Of a stretch of 64,000 bases of DNA, positions 35,993 to 45,635 are shown in pieces. Position numbers and translations under genes: made by a program. Below the pieces are notes generated by a model. The model worked only from the letters and a program-made list of their open reading frames with translations. It did not search any database and was not told the origin of the DNA. Where the stretch lies: positions 248,001-312,000 of the forward strand of contig NZ_RJJR01000004.1 in NCBI RefSeq assembly GCF_003721595.1, in the 5' to 3' direction. The stretch is from Hanamia caeni. Its GTDB lineage: Bacteria > Bacteroidota > Bacteroidia > Chitinophagales > Chitinophagaceae. The number at the start of each line of letters is the position of its first letter. The first letter of the stretch is position 1.

Positions 35993-38434
35993 ATGAACCA
36001 AAAAGGCTATATTTTTTTACTTGTTTTTATGGCCGCTGTTACAGTCACACAAAACAGTATTGCATTGCCCGGCAATAAGGGAATCAACGCTAACAGAAAA
36101 GCGGATTTTGACATGGGCTGGCGATTTCATTTGGGAGAGGTGCCGGCGGCAAAAGAAATAAATTTTGCCGATAATTCTTGGAGACAATTGAATCTTCCTC
36201 ACGATTGGAGTATAGAGGGTGAGTTCAGCAAAGACAATCCTGCGGGCGTGGGTGGAGGCGCGTTGCCGGGTGGCATTGGCTGGTATCGAAAAACTTTTAC
36301 CCTTCCTGAAACTGACAAAAATAAATCTGTGTTCATCGATTTTGACGGCGTATATATGAATAGTGATGTTTGGATAAACGGCCATTTTCTTGGCAATCGC
36401 CCGTATGGTTACAGTTCGTTTCGCTATGAAATGACGCCCTATTTGAATTATGGAAATAAGCCGAATGTTATTGCTGTAAGGGTGGATAATTCAAACCAAC
36501 CCAACTCGCGATGGTATTCAGGTTCGGGCATATACCGGAATGTATGGTTGGTTACGGTTGGTAAAATTCATGTGAATCATTGGGGCACATTTGTTTCTAC
36601 TCCAACCGTTGACAAAAACAAGGCAATTATAAATGTTCAAACAACGATTCGAAATGAAATGGCTAATTCCTCCATAGTTACTTTAAAAACAATTCTACAG
36701 GATAAAAATGGAAAAGAAGTAGCAAGTTCATCTGCAAAAGAATCTATCAGCGGTGGTTCTTCAAAAACCTTTTCGCAGCAACTGAAAATTACTAATCCTG
36801 GATTGTGGTCAACTAGCCATCCGGTTTTATACAAAGCCGTTTCTGTGGTAGAAGCAAATGGAAAAGAGCTGGATAATTACAATACGCTTTTTGGAATCCG
36901 CTATTTTCATTTTGATAGTAAAGAAGGATTTTTTTTAAATGGGAAGCATGTATTGATAAAAGGCGTTTGCGACCATCACGACCTTGGCTGCCTTGGAGCA
37001 GCCATTAATGAAAGGGCGTTGCAACGTCAATTGCAAATATTGAAAGATATGGGATGTAACGCGATCCGGACTTCGCACAATCCCCCGGCGCCTGAATTGT
37101 TGCAATTGGCTGACCAAATGGGCATTATGATTATGGATGAAGCGTTTGATTGCTGGAAGAAAGGAAAAAATAAATACGATTATCATTTGTATTGGGACAA
37201 ATGGCACAAAAGGGATTTATCAGATTTTATACTTCGCGATCGCAATCATCCTTCTGTGATTATCTGGAGCATTGGAAATGAAATTCCTGATCAATGGGAC
37301 AGCGCCGGAGCCACGATTGCACGGGAACTTGCCGGAATTGTTCGTTCACTGGATACAACAAGGCCAATCACTTCAGCGATGAACGACCCTGAAGCAAAAA
37401 ATAATTCTCTTTCTCATTCAGGCGCTATGGATTTGATTGGCCACAATTACAGGCATGAACATTATGATGATTTTTTTAAGAATTTTCCCGGGGGCAAATT
37501 TATCGCTACCGAAACTACTTCTGCTTTGGAAACCCGCGGCGAATATAATATGCCGTCAGACAGCATTTTTATTTGGCCACACAAAGGCGCAGAAATGAAT
37601 GCAAATTTCACTTGTTCGGCTTATGATAATTGCCGCGTTCCCTGGGGCTCTACGCATGAAGCGACATTGAAAGCTGTAATGGAACATGATTTTGTTTCAG
37701 GAATGTTTGTCTGGACAGGATTTGATTATCTTGGCGAACCGACACCTTACGGATGGCCGGCACGCAGTTCTTATTTTGGTATTATTGATTTGGCAGGCTT
37801 TCCCAAAGATGCTTATTACTTATACAAAAGTGTCTGGACAAATAAGCCGGTTTTGCACATTTTGCCAGACTGGAGTGGATGGCAACCTGGTGATTCGGTT
37901 GATGTATGGGCTTACTACAATAATGCCGATAAAGTTGAATTATTTCTCAATGGCAAATCGTTGGGAGCGAGGGAGAAACAAGGTGATGAAATGCATGTAA
38001 TGTGGCGGGTGCCCTACCAGCCTGGCGCATTAAAAGCAGTTTCTTATAAAAATGGCAAGGTAGTGTTAACAAGAGAAATCCATACTGCAGGCAAGTTGGC
38101 AAAAATGGTGCTTGAGCCAGACAGAAACAAAATTTCTGCTGACGGCAAAGACTTATCTTTTGTAACGGTTAAGCTGGAAGATGCGAATGGCAATTTAGTG
38201 CCTCATGCGGATAATCTTATAAATTTTAAAGTAACTGGAGATGGTTCGCTTGTGGGAGTAGATAATGGCAGCGAAACCAATCATGAATCATTTAAAGCTA
38301 AAGCTCATACAGCTTTTAACGGCCTCTGCCTTGCTGTTATAGAATCCGGCATAAAGAAAGGAAAGATTACAATAACCGCAGTATCAGATGGTTTGCCGAC
38401 AGTTTCCACCACCGTCGATACAGAGGGGAAATGA
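35993..38434 (+). CDS. GH2 family beta-galactosidase, exported
   Basis: This 813-residue protein has a signal peptide and a sugar-binding jelly roll (MGWRFHLGE, LPHDWSIEGEF, GGIGWYRKTF). Next are the Ig-like domain and the GH2 TIM barrel (LIKGVCDHHDLGCLGAA, IRTSHNPPAPELL), with acid/base E430 in WSIGNE and nucleophile E507 in ATETTSALE. C-terminal DUF4982 and Ig-like domains follow (VDVWAYYNNADKVELFLNGKSLG, then LEDANGNLVPHADNLINF). These features are typical of Bacteroidetes GH2 beta-galactosidases. It would release galactose from glycans exposed after sialidase. It is transcribed in the same direction as the two genes before it, after a 307-bp gap. Confidence 0.9.
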   Translation: MNQKGYIFLLVFMAAVTVTQNSIALPGNKGINANRKADFDMGWRFHLGEVPAAKEINFADNSWRQLNLPHDWSIEGEFSKDNPAGVGGGALPGGIGWYRKTFTLPETDKNKSVFIDFDGVYMNSDVWINGHFLGNRPYGYSSFRYEMTPYLNYGNKPNVIAVRVDNSNQPNSRWYSGSGIYRNVWLVTVGKIHVNHWGTFVSTPTVDKNKAIINVQTTIRNEMANSSIVTLKTILQDKNGKEVASSSAKESISGGSSKTFSQQLKITNPGLWSTSHPVLYKAVSVVEANGKELDNYNTLFGIRYFHFDSKEGFFLNGKHVLIKGVCDHHDLGCLGAAINERALQRQLQILKDMGCNAIRTSHNPPAPELLQLADQMGIMIMDEAFDCWKKGKNKYDYHLYWDKWHKRDLSDFILRDRNHPSVIIWSIGNEIPDQWDSAGATIARELAGIVRSLDTTRPITSAMNDPEAKNNSLSHSGAMDLIGHNYRHEHYDDFFKNFPGGKFIATETTSALETRGEYNMPSDSIFIWPHKGAEMNANFTCSAYDNCRVPWGSTHEATLKAVMEHDFVSGMFVWTGFDYLGEPTPYGWPARSSYFGIIDLAGFPKDAYYLYKSVWTNKPVLHILPDWSGWQPGDSVDVWAYYNNADKVELFLNGKSLGAREKQGDEMHVMWRVPYQPGALKAVSYKNGKVVLTREIHTAGKLAKMVLEPDRNKISADGKDLSFVTVKLEDANGNLVPHADNLINFKVTGDGSLVGVDNGSETNHESFKAKAHTAFNGLCLAVIESGIKKGKITITAVSDGLPTVSTTVDTEGK

Positions 38435-38464
38435 GGTAATTATATTTTCTTTTAAATGAGGTTA

Positions 38465-39952
38465 TTATCGGCTGTAATTCGGCGCTTCCTTGGTTATTTC
38501 CACGTCATGGGCGTGGCTTTCGCGCATACCTGCATTGGTAATTTTAATGAAAGTTGCGCCCTTTAAAGCCTGGATATCTTTTGCTCCACAATAACCCATG
38601 CCTGCCCTTAAGCCGCCCGTAAACTGGTGAGTTACTTCCGACAAAAAGCCTTTATAAGCTATGCGACCCTCAATTCCTTCAGGAACAAATTTCTTTGTTT
38701 GGGATTCATTGTCCTGGAAATAGCGATCGCTGCTTCCCTGCGCCATAGCGCCTAAAGAGCCCATTCCGCGGTATTGTTTGAATTTTCTTCCTTCGTAAAT
38801 AATTGTTTCACCCGGGCTTTCTTCTGTTCCTGCAAATACGCCGCCCATCATTACACAATCGGCTCCTGCTGCAATGGCTTTTACCATATCGCCCGTATAG
38901 CGGATACCGCCGTCTGCTATGATGCCTACATTTTTATTTTTAATGGAATCATAAACTTCGAGCAAGGCAGTGATCTGCGGAACACCCGCGCCTGCCACTA
39001 TTCTTGTAGTGCAGATGGAACCCGGGCCTATGCCTACTTTTACTGCATCAGCGCCAGCCTCCGCCAACGCCCTGGCACCGGAAGCTGTAGCGATGTTGCC
39101 TGCAATCACTTCAAGGTCTTTGAAATCTTTTTTAATTTTCTTTAATGCATCCATCACGCCTTTGGTGTGGCCATGAGCACTGTCGAGCGCAATGGCATCT
39201 ACGCCTACCTGCTGCAGTGCATAAACCCTGTCCATGATGTCATGAGTGATTCCTACTCCTGCGCCCACAAGCAATCTTCCAAATTGATCTTTAGCAGCGA
39301 GCGGGTGATTGTGCACCTGTAAAATATCACGGTAAGTGATGAGCCCTTTTAAAATTCCTTTTTTATTTACGACCGGTAGCTTTTCGATTTTGTGTTTTCT
39401 TAATATAGATTGGGCTTTCTTTAAATCGGTTCCTTCGGGCGCTGTGATTAGGTTTTCGGAGGTCATTAATTCACTTATCGGGCGCTTCATATTGTCTTCA
39501 AACCTGAGATCGCGATTGGTTAAAATTCCAACGAGCTTTCCTCGGGTATCAATGATCGGAATGCCTCCAATCCTGTTTTCTTTCATTAAATGCAGCGCAT
39601 CACCGATGGTGGCATCGTGCATAAGTGTGATGGGATCAAGGATGAGGCCGCTCTCGCTTCGCTTTACTTTTCTAACCTGCGCCGCCTGTTGTTCAATGCT
39701 CATATTTTTATGAAGAAAGCCAAGACCGCCTTCCCGTGCCAACGCAATTGCTAAATTGGCCTCTGTCACGGTGTCCATCGCAGCGCTTAGCATTGGAATA
39801 TTGAGCGTAATATTTTTTGTAAGCCGGGTTGATGTATTTACGTCGCGCGGTAAAACTTCACTGTATGCAGGAAGCAAAAGCACATCATCGAAGGTTAATC
39901 CTTCTCCAAAAATCTTTTTTGTGTGGGAAGATGGGTTATTTATTGTAGCCAT
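38465..39952 (-). CDS. guaB: Inosine-5'-monophosphate dehydrogenase
   Basis: This protein of about 495 residues has the IMPDH barrel split by two CBS domains (about 100-225: [25 protein letters not shown] and [28 protein letters not shown]). The catalytic loop has the Cys in [15 protein letters not shown], and [14 protein letters not shown] and the flap ([13 protein letters not shown]) follow. It oxidises IMP to XMP with NAD+, the first committed step of GTP synthesis. The start is the ATG at 39952 (MATINNPS). Upstream lies a repeat-rich 250-bp gap. Confidence 0.95.
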   Translation of the reverse strand: MATINNPSSHTKKIFGEGLTFDDVLLLPAYSEVLPRDVNTSTRLTKNITLNIPMLSAAMDTVTEANLAIALAREGGLGFLHKNMSIEQQAAQVRKVKRSESGLILDPITLMHDATIGDALHLMKENRIGGIPIIDTRGKLVGILTNRDLRFEDNMKRPISELMTSENLITAPEGTDLKKAQSILRKHKIEKLPVVNKKGILKGLITYRDILQVHNHPLAAKDQFGRLLVGAGVGITHDIMDRVYALQQVGVDAIALDSAHGHTKGVMDALKKIKKDFKDLEVIAGNIATASGARALAEAGADAVKVGIGPGSICTTRIVAGAGVPQITALLEVYDSIKNKNVGIIADGGIRYTGDMVKAIAAGADCVMMGGVFAGTEESPGETIIYEGRKFKQYRGMGSLGAMAQGSSDRYFQDNESQTKKFVPEGIEGRIAYKGFLSEVTHQFTGGLRAGMGYCGAKDIQALKGATFIKITNAGMRESHAHDVEITKEAPNYSR

Positions 39953-39977
39953 GAGCAAAGGTAAGAAAAGTTGGATT

Positions 39978-40001
39978 ATAAGTTGTAAGCAGTAAGTTGT
40001 A
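39978..40001 (+). repeat. Short tandem heptad-like repeat AGTTGTA, upstream of guaB
   Basis: AGTTGTAAGCAGTAAGTTGTAAG has two AGTTGTA units. It is the reverse complement type of the CATAACT/TTACAACTTACAAG array 140 bp away, so the two form an inverted pair. Confidence 0.5.
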
Positions 40002-40072
40002 AGTATTAATCAGTAGAATAGTAATCACATATTTTTGTTCGTTTACTGCTGAAGTTTGAATGGGAGGTAAGA

Positions 40073-40095
40073 GAAAGGCCGAAAGGCCGAAAGGC
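40073..40095 (+). repeat. Three copies of GAAAGGCC
   Basis: Two full copies of the octamer GAAAGGCC and a third lacking the last base lie head-to-tail in the guaB-dprA gap. No coding role was seen. Confidence 0.6.
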
Positions 40096-40143
40096 AAGAG
40101 ACAGAAGACGATTCGCAATTCCAATTTATTAACTCCACTCATT

Positions 40144-40185
40144 CATAACTCATAACTCATAACTCATAACTCATAACTCATAACT
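40144..40185 (+). repeat. Six perfect copies of heptad CATAACT
   Basis: Six exact head-to-tail copies of the 7-bp unit are followed by TACAACTTACAAG. They lie between the dprA stop and the guaB start. On the minus strand the unit reads AGTTATG, the same AGTTNNN heptad family as the array in the cysD-cysN gap. A perfect array of 7-mers can change copy number by slippage. Confidence 0.8.
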
Positions 40186-40206
40186 TACAACTTACAAGTC
40201 GCCATA

Positions 40207-41307
40207 TCAATTCATCTTATAAATTTTTCCTGGCAAGGAGAAAACGACACCCTGCATTTCAAGCATCAGCAAGGCCTGTGCAACCGCGCTGCTGCTGAGT
40301 TTGCTTTTAAAATGCAATTCATCAATATGTACCTGTTCCTGCGCTTGTAAAATATCAACTACAATTTTTTCCTCCGGAGAAAGCTCAATAAATAATTCTC
40401 TTTGTTTTTTGAGAGCAGGCTTTTGCACTTTCTTCCATCCCATGCTTTCTATTAATTCTTCTGCAGATATGATTAGGGTAGCCTTATTATTTCTGATAAG
40501 ATAATTGCAGCCTTCACTTTTTGTGTCGCCGGCCCTTCCCGGAAAAGCAAATACGTCCTTATTATAACCATTTGCTAATTCAGCGGTAATAAGCGAACCC
40601 CCTTTTATGCCCGATTCTATCACTACAATGGCGTCGCTAATTCCAGCCACAATCCTGTTCCTTCCGGGAAAGTTTTGTTTGTCGGGATTGGTATTATTTT
40701 TAAACTCAGTAAGCAAGCCTCCTGCCGAAATCATTTGTTTGGCCAGCGTGGTGTTTTGTGGAGGATATACTCTGTCTAATCCATGCGCCAACACACCTAC
40801 AGTTTTTATATTATTTTTTAGAGCGCTTTTATGAGCGATACTATCAATTCCAAATGCGAGTCCGCTCACGATTAATACATCTTCATTTGCGAGATCGCCA
40901 ACTAATTTTTCAGTACTAACTTTTCCATAATCATTATGATTTCTTGTTCCTACAATAGCGACAATTTTTGAACAGTTTAAATCAGCGTTTCCTTTATAAT
41001 ACAGTAATGCCGGGCTGTCATAGCTATTTAATAATCTTTGCGGATAGTTTTTGTCAGTTAGAAAAAGCGGAGTGATTTTATATTTTTTTATAAATTCGAT
41101 TTCTTCTTGTGCGCGGCTAAAATCTTTGAACTGCAAAATAGAATTCACTGCTTTTGGGCTAAAGCCTTCGATGGATTCAAATGCTTTTTTGGATGCGTGG
41201 AAAATGGATGAAGCTTCACCAAAGTGATTGATTAATGCTTTTGCTCTTACATCGCCAATATTGGGAACAAGCGTTAATGCGATTTGATAAAGCAGTTCGT
41301 TTTGCAT
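40207..41307 (-). CDS. dprA: DNA-processing protein DprA/Smf
   Basis: This 366-residue protein has an N-terminal helical/SAM-like part (YQIALTLVPNIGDVRAKAL) and the DprA Rossmann fold (IVAIVGTRNHNDYGK, VSGLAFGIDSIAHKSAL, VGVLAHGLDRVYPPQN, NFPGRNRIVAGISDAIVVIESGIKGGSLITAELA). A C-terminal winged helix (VHIDELHFKSKLSSSAVAQALLMLEM) follows. It loads RecA on incoming single-stranded DNA in transformation. Normal family length. Confidence 0.95.
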   Translation of the reverse strand: MQNELLYQIALTLVPNIGDVRAKALINHFGEASSIFHASKKAFESIEGFSPKAVNSILQFKDFSRAQEEIEFIKKYKITPLFLTDKNYPQRLLNSYDSPALLYYKGNADLNCSKIVAIVGTRNHNDYGKVSTEKLVGDLANEDVLIVSGLAFGIDSIAHKSALKNNIKTVGVLAHGLDRVYPPQNTTLAKQMISAGGLLTEFKNNTNPDKQNFPGRNRIVAGISDAIVVIESGIKGGSLITAELANGYNKDVFAFPGRAGDTKSEGCNYLIRNNKATLIISAEELIESMGWKKVQKPALKKQRELFIELSPEEKIVVDILQAQEQVHIDELHFKSKLSSSAVAQALLMLEMQGVVFSLPGKIYKMN

Positions 41308-41345
41308 GATAGAATTTAACTGCTGTAAAATAATTAATTTTCCTT

Positions 41346-41537
41346 TTAGAATTTAGGAATTTCTAATTGTTTGCAAATTAAACTGCAAAGGTTTTTGTCA
41401 AGATGTGGATGTCGTGGAACTGAAGTCTTTTTCTTAGTAATGCTATTTTGATAGATGTCATGTTTGGCGCCATTTCGGTGCAGGTAGCAATTATTTTTTT
41501 GTAGATGGCTGAGAAATAAATTTCTTTTTACAGACAT
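41346..41537 (-). CDS. hicA: HicA-type mRNA interferase toxin
   Basis: This 63-residue protein shows the HicA dsRNA-binding-like fold: LFLSHLQKNNCYLHRNGAKHDIYQN, with the catalytic His in GAKH, and VPRHPHLDKNLCSLICKQLEI. It cuts mRNA when not held by its antitoxin. The start overlaps the stop of the HicB gene by one base, so the two are coupled. Slightly short at the N-terminus relative to some HicA proteins, but complete. Confidence 0.85.
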   Translation of the reverse strand: MSVKRNLFLSHLQKNNCYLHRNGAKHDIYQNSITKKKTSVPRHPHLDKNLCSLICKQLEIPKF

Positions 41538-41755
41538 CAGGAAATAATTAAATCTTCTTCAAGAATTTTGGTAATGTTATCTTCTTCACTTTGCATATCT
41601 TCCAAATATAGCTCAAGAGCATCCAATACATTTTGTCTGGCCTCTTCAACGGTTTCTCCCTGTGTTAAAACAGCAGGAATTTCTTTTATTGTTCCGATAA
41701 AAAATTCCTCCCCTTTGCTTATTACTATAGTAAGTTTCATGTTCTTTTTATTCAT
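41537..41755 (-). CDS. hicB: HicB-type antitoxin (short form)
   Basis: This 72-residue protein (or 67 from the ATG at 41740) has the HicB partial RNase H-like fold: LTIVISKGEEFFIGTIKEIPAVLTQGETVEEARQNVLDALELYLED. No DNA-binding tail follows, so it is the short class and may need another mode of autoregulation. It lies directly upstream of hicA and overlaps it by one base. Confidence 0.83.
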   Translation of the reverse strand: MNKKNMKLTIVISKGEEFFIGTIKEIPAVLTQGETVEEARQNVLDALELYLEDMQSEEDNITKILEEDLIIS

Positions 41756-41776
41756 TCTTAAAATTACTAAAAATTC

Positions 41777-43690
41777 CTAATTACTTACCACTCTCAATTC
41801 AGTTCTCCTGTTCATCGCGCGGCCTTCGTCTGTTTCATTAGTGGCGATAGGATCTGCTTCTCCAAAGCCTTTGTAAGACAGGCGTTCTTTTCGAACTCCC
41901 TTGTACAAAAGATAGTTCACCACAGCGAGCGCACGGCCTGTTGAAAGTTTTATATTATCAGCCGCAGTTCCAACATTGTCCGTATAACCGTTTATTTGGA
42001 TTTTCATGTTTGGATTTTCATTCATCAATCTGACTACATTATCCAATTCGCTGATTGATTCCGGTTTTAGATCAGTTTTTTTAGTATCGAAAAACACATT
42101 TTTCAAAATCACTTTTGCATTGGCTTCAATGGGTTCCAAAGGAATGTCTACATGGTAAACTGAATCCGAAGAAATGTTGCTCATGTCATAATTCTGCGAA
42201 TAAAATAAATAACCTTTCCGGTGAACATTAAATGCATAATTTTTCCCGACAGGGATTGTTACCAAATAATTTCCCTCTTCATCAGTCTGTAGTTTGCTAA
42301 TCGTTTGTCGTGTATCCACATCCGTTAGTACTACTGTAGAAGGCAGGCCCGCTTTGGTTTTATTGTCATATACTTTTCCTTCTGCCCACAAAGTTTTTAA
42401 AGGGCGCAAATCTTTTCTCAGCTCAAAAGTATAAATGTCGAGGCCGCCTTTTGAATCCGTCTTATCGCTGGAATAGTAGGCGGTTTTGCCATCGGCGGCA
42501 ACTATCATCGATCCTTCGTCGCCAATGGTATTGATGGGATAACCTAAATTTTCCGGTTTGCTCCATTTGCCATCGGCCTGTTTTCTTGTTACAAAAAGAT
42601 CCGGCTTTTCGCTGTAGCCGGGCAATCCTGATGAATTGAAATACAAGGTTTGATTGTCGGCATGGATAAACGGTGTGCTTTCATCGCCTGCCGTATTAAT
42701 TTCGGCGCCTAAATTTTCAGGCACAGTCCATCCTGTTTCAGTTCGGTGGCTTACCCAAATATCCCTTCCGCCAAAGCCGCCTGGCCTGCTGCTGCTGAAA
42801 TACAAATCTCTTTTATCAGGAGAAAGCGACGGCGTAGATTCCCAAAATTCCGTGTTGATATTTCTTCCTAAATTTTGCGGTTCGCTCCACCCGTTTTTGG
42901 TAAGAAATGAAATATAAATATCGCAGCTTCCATTTCCCTGTGGAAAATTACAACCGGTAAAAACCAGCCATTCGCCATCCTGCGAAATGTTTTGTGCGCC
43001 TACATTATATTCATTGGAATTTATTTTTCCCTGCAGCGGAAAAGCTTTTCCCCAAACACCATTTACACGGTCGCTTTCGTAAAATGTTTCCTTGTTTTGA
43101 ATCCTTCTTGTAAAAATAAATTTCTTACCATCAATAGTTAACGACGGAAAATATTCCAGGTCTGAAGTATTAATGCTGTCTCCAAGGTTTTGAGGAGCAA
43201 ATACATAATTTTTTTCGGGATGGGTGTTTGCATAATTGATGGCAAATTCATACGTTTTTTTTCTGAATTCGCCTGCCCTGATGCTTCTGTCATTCAATTT
43301 TGGAGAAGATAAAAAAGTAGTTACTGCTTTTAAAGCATCTTCAAACCGGCCGCAGCCTGCAAGTGAAATAGAGTAGGGGAGATAATAATCCCGCGCGAAT
43401 GCAGAATCAATAGCAAATGCTTTTTCAAAGTTGGAAACGGATTGCTGATAATCATTCATATCAGCATATATCCCTCCCAGTGATAAATACGCATCAAGAT
43501 AGTTCGGAGAAATTTTTAAAGATTCACCTATCATTTTAATCGCAGAAGTGTAGTCGCCGTTTTGCGCTTTATTGATTGCCAAAGTGTAGATAGTGATTGC
43601 CTTTTTATTTATTTTCATCGGGTCATATCCCTGTGAATTTGAAACAAAAGACAAAAAGCAAAAAATGATAATGATGGAAAATTTATGCAT
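41777..43690 (-). CDS. OmpA-family protein with TPR and WD40-like repeats (PorE-like)
   Basis: This 637-residue exported protein has a signal peptide (IIIIFCFLSFVSNSQ) and TPR repeats (about 31-130). A WD40-like/PD40 propeller follows (about 175-420; repeats such as STPSLSPDKRDLYFSSSRPGGFGGRDIW). A carboxypeptidase-regulatory-like domain (about 430-510; AEGKVYDNKTKAGLPSTVVL) and an OmpA C-terminal peptidoglycan-binding domain (about 530-637; QINGYTDNVGTAADN, STGRALAVVNYLLYKG) complete it. This order matches PorE, which links the type IX secretion system to peptidoglycan. No Cys lipobox is seen, unlike described PorE. Many related OmpA proteins exist per genome, so the T9SS role is tentative. 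Confidence 0.8.
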   Translation of the reverse strand: MHKFSIIIIFCFLSFVSNSQGYDPMKINKKAITIYTLAINKAQNGDYTSAIKMIGESLKISPNYLDAYLSLGGIYADMNDYQQSVSNFEKAFAIDSAFARDYYLPYSISLAGCGRFEDALKAVTTFLSSPKLNDRSIRAGEFRKKTYEFAINYANTHPEKNYVFAPQNLGDSINTSDLEYFPSLTIDGKKFIFTRRIQNKETFYESDRVNGVWGKAFPLQGKINSNEYNVGAQNISQDGEWLVFTGCNFPQGNGSCDIYISFLTKNGWSEPQNLGRNINTEFWESTPSLSPDKRDLYFSSSRPGGFGGRDIWVSHRTETGWTVPENLGAEINTAGDESTPFIHADNQTLYFNSSGLPGYSEKPDLFVTRKQADGKWSKPENLGYPINTIGDEGSMIVAADGKTAYYSSDKTDSKGGLDIYTFELRKDLRPLKTLWAEGKVYDNKTKAGLPSTVVLTDVDTRQTISKLQTDEEGNYLVTIPVGKNYAFNVHRKGYLFYSQNYDMSNISSDSVYHVDIPLEPIEANAKVILKNVFFDTKKTDLKPESISELDNVVRLMNENPNMKIQINGYTDNVGTAADNIKLSTGRALAVVNYLLYKGVRKERLSYKGFGEADPIATNETDEGRAMNRRTELRVVSN

Positions 43691-43775
43691 TCGGGGTTTA
43701 TTAGTTTAACGAATTTAACCCGCATTTATTTAAGATGTTGTTAATCGTCGCAGAGTAGCAACACACATCGCATCT

Positions 43776-44384
43776 CTACGGCACATTGATGTATTTATGC
43801 ATCTGCAACGAAAATCTCCACCGTGGATTTTGTTTGATGTAATCAATAATCATGGGCGTTACCTTTTCTGATTTTCCCCATTCCGGTTGGAGATATAGCT
43901 TGCAGGAATCAGAAACTTCTGCTCCATATTTTTCCGCCCAGTCGAAATCTGATTTATTAAAAACAATAATTTTTAATTCGTTTGCTTTTTCTAAAATGCC
44001 CGGTAATGGCGGTTTAAATTTTTTTGGAGAAAGACATATCCAATCCCAGGTCCCGGTTAATGGAGAAGAACCCGAAGTTTCAATGTTGGTTGCAAAGCCC
44101 TCTGCTTGTAAGGCAGATGTCAGATATTCCAGATTATAAAGAGTCGGCTCTCCACCAGTAATAACCGCCAATTTCGCGGGATACTGTTTTGCTTTGGCAA
44201 CAATTTCTTCAATGCTTTGCAAAGGATATTTTTCTTCATCCCAACTTTCTTTTACATCACACCAAACGCAACCCACATCGCATCCTGCCAGCCTGATGAA
44301 ATAGGCTGCTTTCCCCTGGTGAAAGCCTTCGCCCTGCAGGGTGTAGAAGGATTCCATTATGGGTAAGTTGGTGAGTGGAGGCAT
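43776..44384 (-). CDS. queE: 7-carboxy-7-deazaguanine synthase
   Basis: This 202-residue radical SAM protein has the cluster-binding CxxxCxxC motif as C35, C39 and C42 (GCDVGCVWCDVKESW). The N-terminus is MESFYTLQGEGFHQGKAAYFIRL, and AVITGGEPTLYN and FATNIETSGSSP follow. It makes the 7-deazaguanine core for queuosine from 6-carboxytetrahydropterin. The size fits the short Bacteroidetes type. It is a single gene here; queC and queD are not in the window. Confidence 0.93.
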   Translation of the reverse strand: MPPLTNLPIMESFYTLQGEGFHQGKAAYFIRLAGCDVGCVWCDVKESWDEEKYPLQSIEEIVAKAKQYPAKLAVITGGEPTLYNLEYLTSALQAEGFATNIETSGSSPLTGTWDWICLSPKKFKPPLPGILEKANELKIIVFNKSDFDWAEKYGAEVSDSCKLYLQPEWGKSEKVTPMIIDYIKQNPRWRFSLQMHKYINVP

Positions 44385-44527
44385 TAAATTATTATAATTA
44401 TTAAATTATTGAATTATTTTATTGTTCGATTGTTTTATTTGTTTTGTTGGTGAAATATTCAAAGTTAGCGCAGTGAGCAAACAAATAAGATGATTTTTTA
44501 TTTTCTGCTAAATGCAATGCTTAATGC

Positions 44528-44575
44528 AGCAGGCTAAAAGGTAAATGCTGAAAGCCAAAAGCTAAAAGCCAAAAT
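44528..44575 (-). repeat. GCTTTTAGC-type repeat after folD
   Basis: On the minus strand this reads ...GGCTTTTAGCTTTTGGCTTTCAGCATTTACC..., a run of TTTTAGC-like units directly after the folD stop. The same units occur in the opposite genomic direction between cysJ and cysI. Confidence 0.55.
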
Positions 44576-44577
44576 TC

Positions 44578-45459
44578 TCAACCCTCAACTTTCAGCGTTG
44601 CTGCTTTAAATGTATTCATCAACAAAGCCGCGATGGTCATGAGTCCTACGCCTCCAGGCACGGGGCTGATATAGCTGCATTTGGGCGCCACATTTTCAAA
44701 ATCTACATCACCTTTTAAAGCAAAGCCACTTTTTTTTGAGGCATCTTTTACGCGGTTGATTCCTACATCAATTACTACGGCATTTTCCTTTACCATATCT
44801 GCCGTTACGAATTTCGGTTTCCCTATAGCAGCTATAATAATATCTGCCTGCCGGCAAACAGAAGGCAAATCTTTGGTTCGTGAATGGCAAAGCGTTACGG
44901 TGGCATTTCCTGTTGCATTGTTCCTGCTTAATAAAATACTGATGGGCGTTCCTACGGTATGGCTTCTTCCGATCACTACTACATTTTTCCCTGAAGTTTC
45001 TATTCCATAATGTTGTAGCATCAAAAGAATGCCGTAAGGTGTAGCAGAAATAAACGAAGGATAATCCAAAACCATGTTGCCTACATTAACAGGATGGAAG
45101 CCATCCACATCTTTTTCAGGACGAATGCGCAGCGTTACTTTTTTTTCTGATATGTGGGGTGGCAGTGGCACCTGAACCAAAATGCCGTCAATATTTTCAT
45201 CCTCATTCAGTTCATCTATTTTGTTTAATAGCTCTGCTTCAGTTATCGTTGATTCATATCGCACCAGCGTAGATAACATACCTATTTCATGGCAATTCTT
45301 AACTTTAGAATTCACGTAGGTTTCGCTTGCGGGGTCGTTGCCCACTAAAATGGCCGCCAGATGAGGCACTTTTTTATTCGCGGATTGTAAAGCAGCAATT
45401 TTATTTTTTAAATTTTCTTTGATGGCTGCTGAGGCCACTTTTCCTTCTAATAATTTCAT
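44578..45459 (-). CDS. folD: Bifunctional methylene-THF dehydrogenase/methenyl-THF cyclohydrolase
   Basis: This 293-residue protein has the FolD signatures: AILVGNDPASETYVNSKVKNCHEIG, GILVQVPLPPHI, PEKDVDGFHPVNVGNM and VVIGRSHTVGTPISILLSRNNATVTLCH-like nucleotide site, plus SPVPGGVGLMTIAALLMNT. It interconverts 5,10-methylene- and 10-formyl-THF with NADP(H). Normal length, no oddity. Confidence 0.95.
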   Translation of the reverse strand: MKLLEGKVASAAIKENLKNKIAALQSANKKVPHLAAILVGNDPASETYVNSKVKNCHEIGMLSTLVRYESTITEAELLNKIDELNEDENIDGILVQVPLPPHISEKKVTLRIRPEKDVDGFHPVNVGNMVLDYPSFISATPYGILLMLQHYGIETSGKNVVVIGRSHTVGTPISILLSRNNATGNATVTLCHSRTKDLPSVCRQADIIIAAIGKPKFVTADMVKENAVVIDVGINRVKDASKKSGFALKGDVDFENVAPKCSYISPVPGGVGLMTIAALLMNTFKAATLKVEG

Positions 45460-45635
45460 GGCGCAAAAGTAAAGCAGGTTGGCGGATTATTCTTATGTTT
45501 TAGAGATTACGTTTAGGATTTGAAACAAATTCAATAGTCAATAATCAGCTTAATTATTTGGGCAAAAAAAAGAATTTTCACTATTGCCTGAAAGTATTTA
45601 AATTTATTTTTCATACTACACCTAACTGCATTGCT

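Noticed and set aside
40144..40185. CRISPR array
   Set aside because: Units are 7 bp head-to-tail without spacers and there are no cas genes in the window.
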